Assembly (NCBI GenBank): GCA_030512295.1
Contig: JAULSR010000002.1
Coordinates: 4,402,001 to 4,466,000 of the forward strand
Reading direction: 5' to 3'
Origin: Bombardia bombarda
Taxonomy: Eukaryota > Ascomycota > Sordariomycetes > Sordariales > Lasiosphaeriaceae
DNA length: 64,000 nt
Both the position numbers and the translations under genes were made by a program. Within the stretch, counting starts at the first letter, position 1. Each line of letters opens with the position of its first letter. This document shows positions 1 to 11,655 of this stretch, one piece after another. Under the pieces are notes generated by a model. The model was given only the letters and a program-made list of their open reading frames with translations, made no database searches and had not been told where the DNA came from.

Positions 1-31
1 AACGGAATGAGAGAAGAGGTGGAACACGTAC

Positions 32-192
32 GATGGAGGTTGGCTTAGGGGCCTTGACGGGCTTGCCGTTATCCTTTACGGGGGCTCTGGTGCCATCGGC
101 GTCACCCTTCTTGTGCTCGCGCTGGATCTATTCACGGATGCACTGTCAGTGGCTGCTGCGGTGTCTTTACCCCCCTCGATAACATGTGCCTG

Positions 193-226
<34 letters not shown>

Positions 227-330
227 CTGAATGCCCAATGGTAAGGTAATCAAGTGATGGGTGCCAAGAACGTGTACGCGGGGAACAGGGGTGCATAGAT
301 ACATACTCTGGCTTTCTTGGAGATAGGCAT
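32..330 (-). CDS. Partial small basic protein (5' end; 3' end outside window)
   Basis: Read on the minus strand, an ATG at 330 opens exon 1 (330..307, MPISKKAR). A canonical donor GTATG follows, and the intron (306..128) ends in GAATAG. Exon 2 (127..32) continues in the same frame with a Lys/Asp/Pro-rich stretch (starting IQREHKKGDADGTRAP) and ends at a GTACGTG donor, so at least one more exon lies left of the window. Phases agree at both junctions. The composition resembles the N-terminus of small fungal zinc-binding/4F5-like proteins, but the part that would carry Cys/His ligands is not visible, so the function is not assigned. The intron contains the long C tract at 197-225, which is a G tract on the coding strand. 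Confidence 0.55.
197..225. repeat. Homopolymer run of 29 C
   Basis: An uninterrupted tract of 29 cytosines. It lies inside the first intron of the small minus-strand gene. A run this long is prone to length variation and to sequencing error, so the exact count may differ from the true genome. Confidence 0.9.
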
Positions 331-775
331 GGTTGTGGTGGGTGGATTTGGGTTGATGAGGAGGATTATGATGCGTCAATCTTGGAGGAAAATGTGGATG
401 GTCTTGTCGGTCGCAGCAACGATGGGATTTTTGGCAAAGTTTTCTGGCACAAACACACGTGATGAGTAAAAGTGCAGTGTGCTTTATGGGAAACAGTGTG
501 GCAACATATGTAAACGCGCGCCGTCGGTGATTCGTTTGAGATTTTGTTTTTAGGTGGAGCAGCAGTGAAAGGGAGCTAGGCTGAGATTTCAAAATCTGTG
601 GGGAAATCAATTGATGACTCGCCTTAACAGTTAACCCCAACCCTACACAAACAAACACAAAGTGACACGCTTACACCACCAGTGTTTGACTCGAGAGTCC
701 AGCGCTCCAACCCCCATTCTTCAGCGGCTGCCTGAGAAGCCAACTCCGTAGCGTGCTATTTTTGTGCTGCATTGC
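331..775. other. Intergenic, 5' flank of the small gene
   Basis: No gene recognised. It is the promoter/5' UTR side of the minus-strand gene starting at 330 and the 3' flank of the oxygenase gene. A 163-codon open frame runs through it on the minus strand, but its composition is low complexity and it reads through the 5' UTR, intron and C tract of the small gene. Confidence 0.5.
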
Positions 776-1953
776 CTAATCGTCACAGACGTATTTGTCA
801 AAGACATCAGCATAGTACCTTTGTCCCACATCGCGCTGGCTTCGTATCCTTATCCGCAGCTGGCTTTCGCCCCATGTATCGTACTTCCCCTTCAAGAACG
901 GCGAGTCGATGTCCTTCCCTTCTCTTGCCTCCTCTGAACTGATTGCACCGGTATGCAACCACTCAGGTTGGTCAAAATGATCCTTCAACGACCCTATGGC
1001 CTCGGCTCTTGTCAGGTCCCGTCTCACGCCCTGGAAGAATGGCACGCTGAAACGCTCGTACGGTTCCGTTAGCAAGACGCGGTGGGTTGTTGCTTTGCAG
1101 ACGCCATTGGTGACAACCTCAAAAGCCTGCCCTATGTTGACCACCAGCGATCCTGGGACAACAGGGACATCGATCCATGCACCGTGTTTGTTCAGGGCCT
1201 GTAGACCACCAATGTGCGGTGGCGACGCTTGGAGGATAAATGTCCACCAGCCAGAGGAGTCCTTGTGTGGTCCGACACCCTGAACAGTGCTGTCGCTAGC
1301 CTTTGTGACGGGAGGATAGCGCACCAGCTTTAGACGGTGTTGGTCTGAGAGGAAGCGGAAGAAAGCATCTGGTGGCAGTGACAAAGCCTCGGCCACGAGC
1401 CGAAGAAAACGTTCACCGAGGAGAGTGAGCTCATCGATATAGGCTTCGACCGCAGGCCGGACTGAGGGATATGCTGACGGCCACTTGTACCACCCACCAA
1501 ATATCAAGTCAGCACATGGATGAACGTAAGAAAGTGGCACCATAGTTGGCTCACCTGGTTTGGTCCTCGCAGTCGCTCGTAAAGTGGTTTCGCGCCTCCC
1601 TCGGACCAAGTCTCATCAAGCTCGGTAGCAAACTCAAACTGCTCTTTGCTGTCCGCTTTGCCCGCTGTCGTTTCACTCCCGACTTGACTGTACCCAAGGA
1701 AATGGGGCGAATTTCGCAATGCAATCTCTTCTTTTGCCTTCAGTGGCAGGGAAAATAGATGGGAGAGGGTGCCAGTCAGGTTGGAAATGACCGCATCTGG
1801 CACGCCATGATTGATAATATAGAGAAATCCGACGTTGGTGAGGGCGTGGCGCAGCTGTGCGAGAAGCTGCTTCTTGCCTGAGGTCGAAGGGTCATTCGCT
1901 AGGGAGAGGTCAAGCGTGGGTATCTCGGTGAAGTCATGGGCGTGTTGTGTCAT
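776..1953 (-). CDS. 2-oxoglutarate/Fe(II)-dependent dioxygenase (isopenicillin-N-synthase-like fold)
   Basis: Two exons (1953..1555 and 1483..776) give 368 residues. The intron has donor GTGAGC, branch CTGAC and acceptor AG, and the junction restores the family-typical RGPNQ-WPSAYP. The N-terminal DIOX_N-type domain (about residues 8-130) contains the INHGVP motif. The catalytic jelly roll has the Fe ligands H206, D208 (GPHKDSS) and H267 (TTHRV), and the 2-oxoglutarate contact pair R277/S279 (RFS). Proteins of this family oxidise small molecules in the cytosol, often in secondary metabolism or hormone-like pathways. No biosynthetic backbone gene lies nearby, so the substrate is unknown. All catalytic residues are present, so it is probably active. 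Confidence 0.9.
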
Positions 1954-2359
1954 TTTTCTTATTTCTCCTTTTTGGTACGTGTCAAAAACTCAATATTCAG
2001 AGTAAAAGGCGAACAAGTACCTTGGACAAGATGGGGTTTGGGGGAAGGCGGTGCCAGCTCGGTAGGACCAATGACGCCATTGGATGCCAGATGGTACCAC
2101 CTGACTCTTGAATGGGCCATAATTCAGTATCGGCAACCTCCGATGGACAATTCCTGCCCAGACGCGAAATTGAGTAGACGAACGAGGCAGGAACGATCCA
2201 CGGATTTTGCATTTTGAAGTTTTGAACCACGTCACTGTCACCACTTGAACATCCAATAACCTCGTGACCTTGACGCACAAACAAACTACCTATCTCTCAA
2301 CTTGTAATATCTTAAAATCTCGGTAGCTACAAAAACACGAAAGTCCCAATCACCTCCAA
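1954..2359. other. Intergenic, promoter side of the oxygenase
   Basis: About 400 bp between the oxygenase start (minus strand) and the end of the large AAA gene (also minus strand). Short overlapping open frames occur on both strands but none has recognisable protein character. Confidence 0.5.
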
Positions 2360-5300
2360 TTACCTGGCCCCTCCGCCCTTGATGCGCTGGCGAAGCATGT
2401 CCTTCAGAAAGCCAATCAAGTCCTTAGTCGAGATGTCGAACTTTGCATCGCTTGACTCACCCTTCCTGACCTCCTCTCCCTCGGCCTCATATCGGTAAAC
2501 ATGGGCTGTGATTACCCCCGCCAAGGTCTTCATGTCTCGAGCATTTGACCAGCCTGCCGTCATGCCCAGCTTGTCAAGCAACCTGAGCACCTTCTCCTTG
2601 TCGTCTCTGCTGGGCTCCACCGGGTCCCAAACCTCGATATCCTCCTTTCGCAGCAAGTTGAACAGATGTATGCGACACCGATTGGCGCCCATGGGCGGAA
2701 ACACCACCTCGGTCGGGAAACGCCCCCGAAGCCCCGCGTTGGCCTTCATCAGGGCATCCATGTCGCGGTCGTATCCCGCCAGCACAATGATCATCTTGCG
2801 CAGATATCGGGGCTTGGTCATGCAGTCGACCAGCTCACCCACCGCCTCTTCCTCGAAGCTCGAGTTTCCCCCCGCGCCGCGTGTACCCGACCCCAAGCGG
2901 TATGCCTCGTCAATGAACAGCACTTTGCCCAGCGCGCGGTCGAAGAGGTTGACTACCTTGGGAGCAGTGCTTCCCAGATATTGCCCGATGAGATGGCTTG
3001 CTGAGCACTCCACTACCTCGTTCGTCGACAGAAACCCCATGTCGTAAAAGATCTGGCCGATGATACGTGCTGTGTGAGTCTTGCCAGTACCTGGTGGTCC
3101 CTTGAAGACGTATGTGAAGGGTATGTTCTCCTTTGGGTCTTTGCCATTGAGTCGCATGTTTGCGGCCATGCGTTGGTATCCCTGGAACTTGTCGATGATG
3201 CCGTCGAACCCAATGAGCCCGTCGAACAGTTCACGGCATTTCTGACTGGCTCTTGTGCCTCGGTCCCATTCTGGGTCAAAGTCCTCCCGCTCGAGCTCAC
3301 TTACCGGCTCTTCATAATCATCAGCTTTGCCTTCAGCCAAAGCGGTCTCGACCGCCTTTTTCGCCTTTATCCTCTCCCGAAAGCGAACCTTGGCCTGGGT
3401 CAGGAGATTGTCAACATCGCCTCCGTTTCCAAAGTTTGGACGATCTCTTGCCCGACGGAGGACCTCGGCAGCCACATCCAAGGCCGCCTTCGATGCTGTG
3501 ATATCTTCTTTCTCCATCTTGTACGTCAAGATCTCATTCAGCCGCATGTCGTCATAGTTCTGGAACCGGAAGGCCTCTTCAAGCGGGAAGCGTCGAAGAA
3601 GTCCTGGGTTGGACTTTTGGAACATCTCCTCCATCATGTCGGGATATCCAATGAGAATCACACATCTGTCCTCTCCCGGCTTGTTGTGTATTCTGGATAT
3701 CAGCGTGTCGATACAACCCAGCCGGAAAATGTCTGACTCGTGTGATGAGCCGTTTCTACTGCCGTGATAGAACATGTGCGCGTCGTCGATGATAAGGACC
3801 TTGCCAGACGTTGAGTCCAGGATTTGTCGCGTCTTGGCTTCTGATTCACCTATCCACTGACCAATAAAGTCCGACGGTGTTGTGTTCACCACTTCTTTCG
3901 TTGAAAGGAGGCCAATCTCTGCCAAGATCTGCCCGTACAGCTTTGCCACCGTGGTCTTGCCTGTCCCGGGCGGACCGAGGAACACGCGATTCAGCGAAGC
4001 CTGAAGAGGCTCTTTGCCGCTGATTTCCCGGCGGTAGTTGACCTTGGCGCGGTCCAGGAGCTGTCCAATAGCCTTCTTGACGTCTTCCAGACCAACCATC
4101 TTCTCCAGCTCTTTCCAGGCTGTGCTCGTCGATCGAATATCTGTAGGCTCGGGCCCGATGATGTCTTCCATTGTGAGAAGAGAGTCGATGGGCTTTTTGG
4201 CTGGCTTCTCTGTCTTGACCGGCGCATCGTCTGGGTTGCTTTCTGCAACATCCTCCGGATTCTCATCCGGATTCTTGGCAGAGTCCTTTTCTGGCCCCTC
4301 AGCTGTGGTCTCTTCAGGCTTTATGCCTACACTCACAGCGGGTTTCTCATCAACGCTCTCCTTCAGACTCTCTTCTGTCTGGTCTTCAGCCTTCTTCTTG
4401 TCTGGTTGATCATCCAGCTTTTGTTCCGGAATCTCAATGACTGTCTCAACGACTTTCTCAACGACTGTCTCGACACTGTTCTCTGCAGGATTCACATCCG
4501 ACTTTTGGGTAGAACTGTCGAGAGCCTCCTCATCGGGCTTGACTCCTGACCCTTCATACTGGTTGTCGATGGCTCTCTCGTCTGACGTTTTTGACTCCTC
4601 TGCTAGGCTCACTGACGTCTCCGTGGTAGTCTCTTTGGAATGACCATCTGGATTCTGCTCTGGCGGGCTGGGACTCTCAACAGGTCGTTTATCCATACCG
4701 TCTTCTGACTGGTCTTGTTTGGTTGTTAATTCTTGGTCTGGTAGCGCTTTCGCATCCTTGGAAGTCTCTTCAGCAGGTGTCTCGACAGCCGCTGTAGCCT
4801 TTGGCTCCTTGTCGTCCTTGTCGTCCTTGTCGTCCTTGTCGTCCTTATCGTCCTTGTCGTGAGGTTTATCACCTGCCTCCTTTTCTGTCTTTTTATCCTC
4901 GACAGAGATGACATCTTCTTCATCCGACACCCGTTCTCTCTTCTTACCCACACGCTCAGCCTGACGGTCAAGCATGTTCTCAAATGCTGTCATCAGATCG
5001 TACACATTTCCATACCCCTCTACGCCTCGGCCACTACCGACACGCTTGGCAGCAATACGTGGGTATGGGGCATCATTCCCGCCATCGACAGTGAGGGCAC
5101 CGCGGTGAATGAGGCGGAGAAGGATAAGGCGCAGTTCTTCATCCTCATAGTCCTTGATCTGCAATCTTCGCCAGAACTGCCATCTGCCGTCGGGTTTGCA
5201 CCCAAGCATTTGGGTTGTGCCCTTGACACCGCCAGCGATAACGATGACGCACTTCTCGACGTCTCGTCCCAAGACGTCCAGGAGGTAAGCTCCAGTGTTC

Positions 5301-6864
5301 GGATCTGCGTAGTCCATGGCGTCGATAAAGAGAAACTGCTCATTGAACGGGTCAGCGGTTTAACAATGAAGAACACCTGCTTTTGGATTCACGTACCGCT
5401 CCCTTGGCGTAATAGTTGTCTGCGAGAGTGGTTTGGAGTTCTAGGATTCCACTTTTTTCGCGCAGTTTGAAGCCAGTTGCCTCTCCGAAGGGCACATTGT
5501 TATCACTGATATCTGGCCAGACGCCGCACTCTTCAAGAAAATGGCAATAAAGCGTCGCTATTGTTCTCTTGCCTGGGTGGTTGAGAGATGAAGGTTAGCA
5601 CCTCGCGGCATGTTAAGGGGAACGGAAATATCTTACCTGTCCCGGCATTGCCCATGAGGACCAGGTTGAGATCCTGTCGTCTCAGCTGACCCTTCCGCTC
5701 CCGGGCCGCTTCGATGGTGGCCTTGACCTTGAGAAACTCGGCCTTGACGTTCTCAAGCCCCACCATATCCATGAGTATGTCTAGGGCCTCGTTCTTTTCC
5801 CCGAGCTCTGTCTTTTGTCGAAGCCATTCTTTCTCGGCTGGGGACTCGGACTTTGGCCCATGGACAACCTCCTCCTTGAGCTTTGGAAGAAGTCGTTTAA
5901 GAAGTTTGCGAAGCTCGGGTCTGCTCGGAACTGCTGGCTTTGGGGTATTCTCTTCCGAGTCGTTATCATCAGTCTTTTCTTCGCTGTCGTCCTCTTCAGG
6001 AATATCGAATGGGTTGTACTTTGGGGGTTTGGCGGGTATCACTGGCTCGGCTTCCTCTTCTGGCTCGGTTTCTGCCTCAGCCTCAGCTTCTGGTGAACCC
6101 TCTTCTTCTGTGGGCTTTTCACCTTCTTTCCCAGCCTCTTCAGTCGCCTCTTTCGAGTCAGATTCTTGTCCACTTTCAGCTTCTTCCGTTGTCTGTTCTG
6201 TAGATTCCACAGAAGACACGACTTCAGGCTTCTCATTGACTTCAGTGTCTCCATCAACAGTGGTTTCCTCCGTGGTGTCATTCACAACGGCATTATCTGG
6301 CCCGGTTTCGGTAGACAAGGTGGATTTATCGCCAGAAGCCCCCTCGAGACAAGTAGTGGATGTTGCAGTTCCAGCTGCATCTTGACCTAAGGGGCTGAGA
6401 GAAACATCTTTGTCCACCTTCGTAGCCTCGTTGCTAGGAACATTGAGCTTCTCCTCACTAGAAACCTGGTCGCCGGTAGACTCGCCGTCCAGACTCTCCG
6501 AGGACGCCGGTGGCTTGTCTCCACAAGACGCCAGGATGACATCTGTGGGAGGTTTGTGTGATGCCAAAGATGAGACTTGCGCATCGTTGCCGGAAGTTGC
6601 TATACTATCCAGAACCGCTTCGCATTTTTTATCTTCACAGCCACCATCTGTGGATTCCATGGCATGAGGGACAGTGAGTGTGGGTAATTCTTCCGGGGAC
6701 ACCGACACATCACCATTCACCGAAGATGTAGGTGTGTTGACGGGGTCAGTTCCTAGCGTTGTCGCTGTCTCGCTGGGCACAGAACAATCGAGTCCATCAA
6801 CGTTTGTCACCACAGGCTCCTGGCTTGGTGTATCATTATCATCTTCCACGGTGGTTGGCGACAT
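2360..6864 (-). CDS. Large CbxX/CfqX-type protein with three AAA domains, the first degenerate
   Basis: Three exons (6864..5637, 5572..5397, 5335..2360) give 1459 residues. Both introns have GT-AG borders and keep phase. I use the ATG at 6864; the open frame extends four codons upstream but only to a TTG. Residues 1 to about 340 and about 590 to 860 are disordered and rich in Glu/Ser/Thr/Asp, including a DDK repeat. AAA domain 1 has P-loop GNAGTGKR (405-412), where Arg replaces the Mg-coordinating Thr/Ser, and a Walker B of LFIDAMD without the usual Glu. AAA domains 2 and 3 (about 870-1110 and 1165-1400) have intact GPPGTGKT loops and Walker B motifs IIDDAH and FIDEAY. The CbxX/SpoVK family are hexameric remodelling ATPases; the fungal role is not established. 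The degenerate first domain is probably structural or regulatory. Confidence 0.88.
4811..4859. repeat. 9-bp tandem repeat coding for Asp-Asp-Lys
   Basis: Six near-perfect copies of GTCGTCCTT on the plus strand encode a DDK-repeat linker in the AAA protein on the minus strand. The unit is a multiple of three, so copy-number change would not shift the frame. Confidence 0.85.
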
Positions 6865-8074
6865 GGCTGTGAACAACTATATGCTGATTGATTGGCGGAT
6901 TGGGTGGCACTGGTAGGGATTGTCGACGAGTGTATGGTGACTGACAGCCTGAGCTTTTGACTGATGCGAGGTAGTATGGCAGTTAAGAACAAGAATCAGT
7001 CCGAGGACTGTAGAATTTGTGGCTCTTCTTCTCTCAGCTTGTAGCAGAGAGGGCTTCATTGTTGCCTTTTCTGCTCAATCGTTATTTTGAAGACTTGCTG
7101 TCGGGGGTGTCTCAATCAAGGGGAGGGGGGTGCACGCGCTGGCCAGCAGCTCAAAGAAGGAGCTGGATCCCGGCTAGGCTGCCCTGGCTCCCTCTCCCCC
7201 AAGGCTTAGTGCCTAGCCTAGACACAACAGGGGCTACGGGATAGGCCAGGGTCAACAGCGAACACCACGCTGCAAGAACAGTGCATGCGGAATTCCGGCC
7301 ATCGTCAAGGGGGCCCGACGTTGTCAGTGCCATTTCAGTGGTTTGAGACTGAGCAGTGAGTGCACAGCTGACAGCGTGCGTCGGCTACCGTCTATCACGA
7401 GAGGCCTTGGATCTTGGCGGTTGGAGAGCCAAGTCTGAGTTGCCTGTCGATCGCAGCGAACCGGGAAGAATATCGGCATGCGGTTAGGGGCCGAGGGGCC
7501 TTGTTAAGGGTGCCTGGAGTTAGTGCACCCAGCATGTGTGACTGTGCCACACTTCCCCGCTCTCATCAATAGGAAATAGACATCATCTTCGAGAGCCTTA
7601 TGTACTGTGTTGGGTCATTGGGGCATGGTAGTGGCGGCCTTCTGCTTTACCCCGGCCTGCTGCGTCAGTTTCAAGACAACTGCTGTTATGTTTCGGTGAG
7701 AGGCCTCGCCCATAAAACCAATATTTACAAAGTCCAGCGGTTGGGGTGAATCTCAGAACTCATTGAGCTGCCTTCTGGAGTGGACAACGCTGTGTTTCTA
7801 ATTACAAACAAGCCCATAATTTGTTAAATCACGCCGCGAAGCATTGTGTTGATGCTATATATGTACTAGACTAAGGCGTAAAGGTAAAGTCGAGGATGTC
7901 AGGAGAAGAAATCTGATGCAAAGAGAGACTGGAAGCAATTGATAGCGACTGTATGAAATATAAACTCGCAGGTGGAATTTCACCTGGCTCTCAACGTCCG
8001 CCATAACCCCCTGCTATCTCCAAACTGGCACCTTTCTCAGTTGAATCACGCTTCAGTAGAAGTAATAACTCTGT
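6865..8074. other. Gene-poor stretch upstream of the large AAA gene
   Basis: 1.2 kb with no convincing coding region on either strand. The part next to 6865 is the promoter and 5' UTR of the AAA gene. Open frames of 60-77 codons here have no recognisable motif. Confidence 0.5.
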
Positions 8075-9170
8075 CTATACATATCCCTGGCCGACAATGG
8101 AGTTCCGGATGTTGTCACCAACGCGAAACATGTTTCTGCCCGTCAATACCGTCGTTGGCCAGCCAGCCAGACTCAGAGCAGCCTGGGCAGTCTGGAGGAG
8201 CATGACATCGGTCCCTGTGGATGAAAAAACGAGTAATACCAGAGGCCAAAAATAACTCTGCGACGGAGATTCACTAACCTCGTGCACCGACAAGCGACCC
8301 GACGATCGGGGCGTACTCGACATTCCCAGATACCCTCGACAGCGGGATATGTTCCTCTATACGCGCCAACGGGAAGCGGTCGGAAGCTTTTGTGGGGTTA
8401 GTATGGGAGGGGAGTGGTCTAGAAACTGGGCGTCGCTTACCGCGAATCATCACCGTCGTCAGCAGGAACGACGGCACTGACAAAAGTGCATAGCTCGTCC
8501 TCGTAAAGACGCCACGCTTGGCGAAGTGAACCTTCTTTGATAAAGTAGGGGCCCTCTGGGATTAATAGACTAGGGGAGAAAAAGAGCTCGCAAGAGTGAC
8601 ACGTAATAAAATCTTCGACATCGCGACTAATGCTGCGGCTACTGATGCCCTCAGATAGCAGGACAATGATGACACCACCGTCGACAAAGCTCATCTGAAA
8701 GACATGATCGGTCGCTTGAAATCGGGCAAAGGCGTCTTCGAGATGTCCAGTGGCAGGTCTTTAGAGTCCTAGTATCATGCTGGAACCCTGGAAATGCCTT
8801 TGTGCGTCAGGTTGTTGGTTATTATTATAATCCCTGACAAGAAATGACAGGTAGCAGAATGCTATCTCACCTCTTTTCTGCTCCGAACGTAATAGGCGAC
8901 ATCGCCGATGGTCACGACTGTGTCCTCGCGAACCACTTCAGTCTAAGGTACAGAGGATGATATGTTAAAAGTTCTCTCGACCTTTCTGTTCAGGGGACCG
9001 ACTGACAACATAGCCTGTCTTTTCACATCACAATCACCTCGTATGATGGAAGACGAAGCAAGTCTTGGATTTAAATTGGTATTCTGCTCATAGTTGAGAT
9101 GAAAGACCCCAATGGAGCAGGCCTGAACTATGTCGAATACAGTGGAAGGCTTGTTGTCATTGCCCACCAT
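8075..9170 (-). pseudogene. Decayed amidase-like locus (N-terminal, non-catalytic part only)
   Basis: Coding-like blocks follow each other on the minus strand. One block (about 8955-8870) reads TVVTIGDVAYYVRS. The next (8750-8440) contains HLEDAFARFQATDHVFQMSF and the segment GPYFIKEGSLRQAWRLYEDEL. In fungal amidases with a long N-terminal extension I recall very similar segments (xGPYFLxxxxxHQAWRLYxDxLxAFV) just before the amidase signature domain. A block reading FRPLPVGAYRGTYPAV follows after a plausible intron. The blocks cannot be joined in one frame: a TAG lies directly before the first, and the phase at the second intron is wrong. No amidase Ser-Ser-Lys domain follows before the stop at 8075. 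The 9170..8943 open frame may be unrelated. Family assignment is from memory of motifs. Confidence 0.4.
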
Positions 9171-9228
9171 CTAGTCTAGCAACCGCCTTGTCCCGAACGA
9201 AACTCATAACTGTTATGACAAATTAGAA

Positions 9229-10823
9229 CTAATCGTCGTCCTCGTCATGGCCCCCGCCGTTGGTATGTTCATGAGTGTCCTGTGGGGGACTCTTATTCTC
9301 AAACTTTTGAAACTCATTCTTCATGACATTGCTCAGGTTGGTCGGCTTGATGGACTCCATCGCCTTCTGAAAGTGCGCGGCCGTCAAGGTCCGCACATTG
9401 GTATCCGCACGCTGCGACTGCACACACAAGGTCGCCGCCGTGACGCACAGATTCTTCAGATCAGATCCCGTGTATTTGTGCGTGTGTCTGGCAATCAAGG
9501 CGGCATCACAGCCCCGAGCCAGCTTCTCGCCCTTGAGCAGAAGCTCGAGAATCTTCTGCCTCTCAAAGAGGGTCGGCACGTCGAGGTGGATGTGCACGGG
9601 AGCTCGCCGCAGGACAGCCGGGTCGAGATCAAACGGTCGGTTGGTGGCCAGCAGCATAAATGGTGAGTCGAGACCCGACATCAGGCCGTCCCATTCCATC
9701 AGGAACTGGTTGAGCATGGCGCGGATGTGGCGCTTCTCCCCCGCCTTGCGGGCGCCAAGCATGGCGTCGGCTTCGTCGAGGAAGACGACGCAGGGGAAGA
9801 GCCGCCGGCCGAGGGTGAAGAGTGCCTTGATGACCTTTTCGTCGTCGCCGTGGCACTTTTGCCAGAGTTCGGCTGTGGAGATGGAGATCATGTTGCAGTT
9901 GGATTCTTTGGCGAGCGCTCTGGCGAGGAGCGTTTTTCCTGTGCCTGGCGGCCCGTACAGCACAGCACCGGTAACGCGGTTGCCCTTGAGCACGCCGTGG
10001 CTAAAGGCCTTGGGCCGATCCAGAGACATTCTTGTCACTCGCTCCAGCTCGGCGATGATGGAGGGATTGACAAAGATGTTTTCGTAGTTGGGTGGAATGT
10101 GATCTTGGTTTCATAAGAGTATTGTTAGTAAAGATCACAACGGAGGGTTAAGAGGGGTATGTCCATACCGGTATTGACGATGCACTCCAGCAGCATGTTC
10201 TCAAACCTGCTCGTCGCCTCGGCACGCCATTTCCGCATCTTCCTCGCGTGCTGGCCCACAACGCGAGTGACGCCCTCATCATCCGAGACGAGATCGCTGT
10301 CATAGGTCTCATCGTTGGGGTCCACTGCTGCTGGCTTTTCCTCATTGTCCGAATCCGAGTCGTCGCCATTCCCTCCGCCGCCGGCTGTTGATTTGCGATA
10401 CCAGCTGGGGCGGCCTCGACGGGACTGGTTCTCCTTGAAGCTCATCTCAGCCTCTGACCATGCATCATCGGCCTGGATGTTGATTCTCAGCTTCTGGTCC
10501 TTGTTCTGGTCCTTGTTCTGGTCCTTGTTCTGGTCCTTGTTCTGGTCCTTGTTCTGAGAGGTGCTTTGGCGAGTGACCTCCTCAAAGGTCCTTGGCGGTA
10601 CATCGTAATCTTCAATTGGATGTATTTTTGGCGCCGGTTGTGCATCCTTATTGAAGATTAGAATTTCGGGTACAGGACTGTGAGGGGATGGACTCGATCC
10701 ATGGTCGGTCTTGTTGTCGCCCTCCCCGCTCAGCTCAGAAGAAGTCAATCCTTTCTGTGATACTGCGAATTCCTTGAGATATGCGGCAAAGTCGTGGTCA
10801 TCTTGTTCTTCTGTTTGAGTCAT
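9229..10823 (-). CDS. Single-domain AAA+ ATPase (meiotic/Msp1-like clade)
   Basis: Two exons (10823..10169, 10103..9229) give 509 residues. The intron junction restores NT-DHIPPNYENIFV with the correct phase. Residues 1-200 are disordered, with a (NKDQ)n tract around 95-115 and acidic stretches. The AAA core has Walker A GPPGTGKT (269-276), Walker B VVFLDEAD (324-331), a sensor-1-type LLATNRP and an Arg-rich LRRAP segment followed by a small AAA subdomain with YTGSDLKNLC. The C-terminus is Asp/His-rich. The layout matches fungal ATAD1/Msp1- or katanin-like ATPases of unknown function. There is no N-terminal transmembrane segment, so a mitochondrial membrane extractase role like Msp1 is not supported. 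Confidence 0.88.
10501..10555. repeat. 12-bp tandem repeat coding for Asn-Lys-Asp-Gln
   Basis: Between four and five copies of a TTGTTCTGGTCC unit. They encode an NKDQ repeat in the disordered N-terminal half of the AAA ATPase, in frame with no loss of coding potential. Confidence 0.85.
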
Positions 10824-11655
10824 GGTGAAGTCAGCTCCTGTTCAATGCAACTGATGCAGTCTGATGGAAACTGAAGAATGAGAGAGGTCAAGTCACAGCA
10901 TTGCTCGTACAAGTAATAACCCATGCATTCCGTCGCAGACGGATAATGAGGCTCTCTATGACTTGGGGTCCTGGGGGGTGCGTTGTCTGCCTATTCTAGC
11001 GGCGGCAGCCAGCAGGCGGCAGGTAGGGATTCGGAGTGAGGCATGGAGGCTGGGCGATGAGCCACCACGGCGGCCGCAGAACGAACTGGACAATGCATGA
11101 TTTGTCTAGATTCACACCGCTGTTAAGTTAGGTATCTAGGTAGCTCTAGGCTGACATGCTCCTGCATCTGATGCAACCCGGCCTGGCGTCGGGTAGCGCG
11201 GAGCAAAGATGCCCAATTGAACTACCTAGCTTAGTGCTTTCCAGGATCCCGGGGCCCACTACGGGGCTGAATTACAGGGCCTTTCCGCCGTTCCCACCCC
11301 CTAATAATAACCTCTTGTGAGCTTGAACAGAATGGAAGTTCTGTCCCTGTGGAGGCCTAGCAGTCCATCCTTCTTTTCTAGTCCACAAATGGGAAAGTCC
11401 CCAGTGGGATCACTGACCAGGCATGGCGAAGCTTCATCCTGCAGGCCGCCAAGAATGCACCTTGGCTCTTGCCCAAGTAATGATGTAAACACGGGTGGAA
11501 GTGTAAAAAGCAGCCCTCAAAGTTCAGAGGGAAGTAGCGATTGTTGAAATGCTCCTCCACTTCATCCGTTGGCTCCTGCCGTTTGCGCAGACGATGCTAA
11601 AACTCTGACCCCTCCATACCTTATGCTGTTGGTTCTTCTTTCTCCCAAGATTAAG
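10824..11655. other. Divergent intergenic region
   Basis: About 830 bp between the start of the AAA ATPase gene (minus) and the start of the membrane protein gene (plus), so it should hold both promoters. No gene is supported inside. Confidence 0.55.

Noticed and set aside
167..658. 163-codon minus-strand open frame containing a poly-Gly run
   Set aside because: It reads through the 5' UTR, first exon and G-tract intron of the small gene in the wrong frame; the poly-Gly is just the G homopolymer.
776..1953. Secondary metabolite cluster around the 2OG oxygenase, or around the epimerase and DUF8021 genes
   Set aside because: No polyketide synthase, NRPS, terpene cyclase, P450 or cluster regulator occurs in the window; neighbours are housekeeping-type or unrelated.
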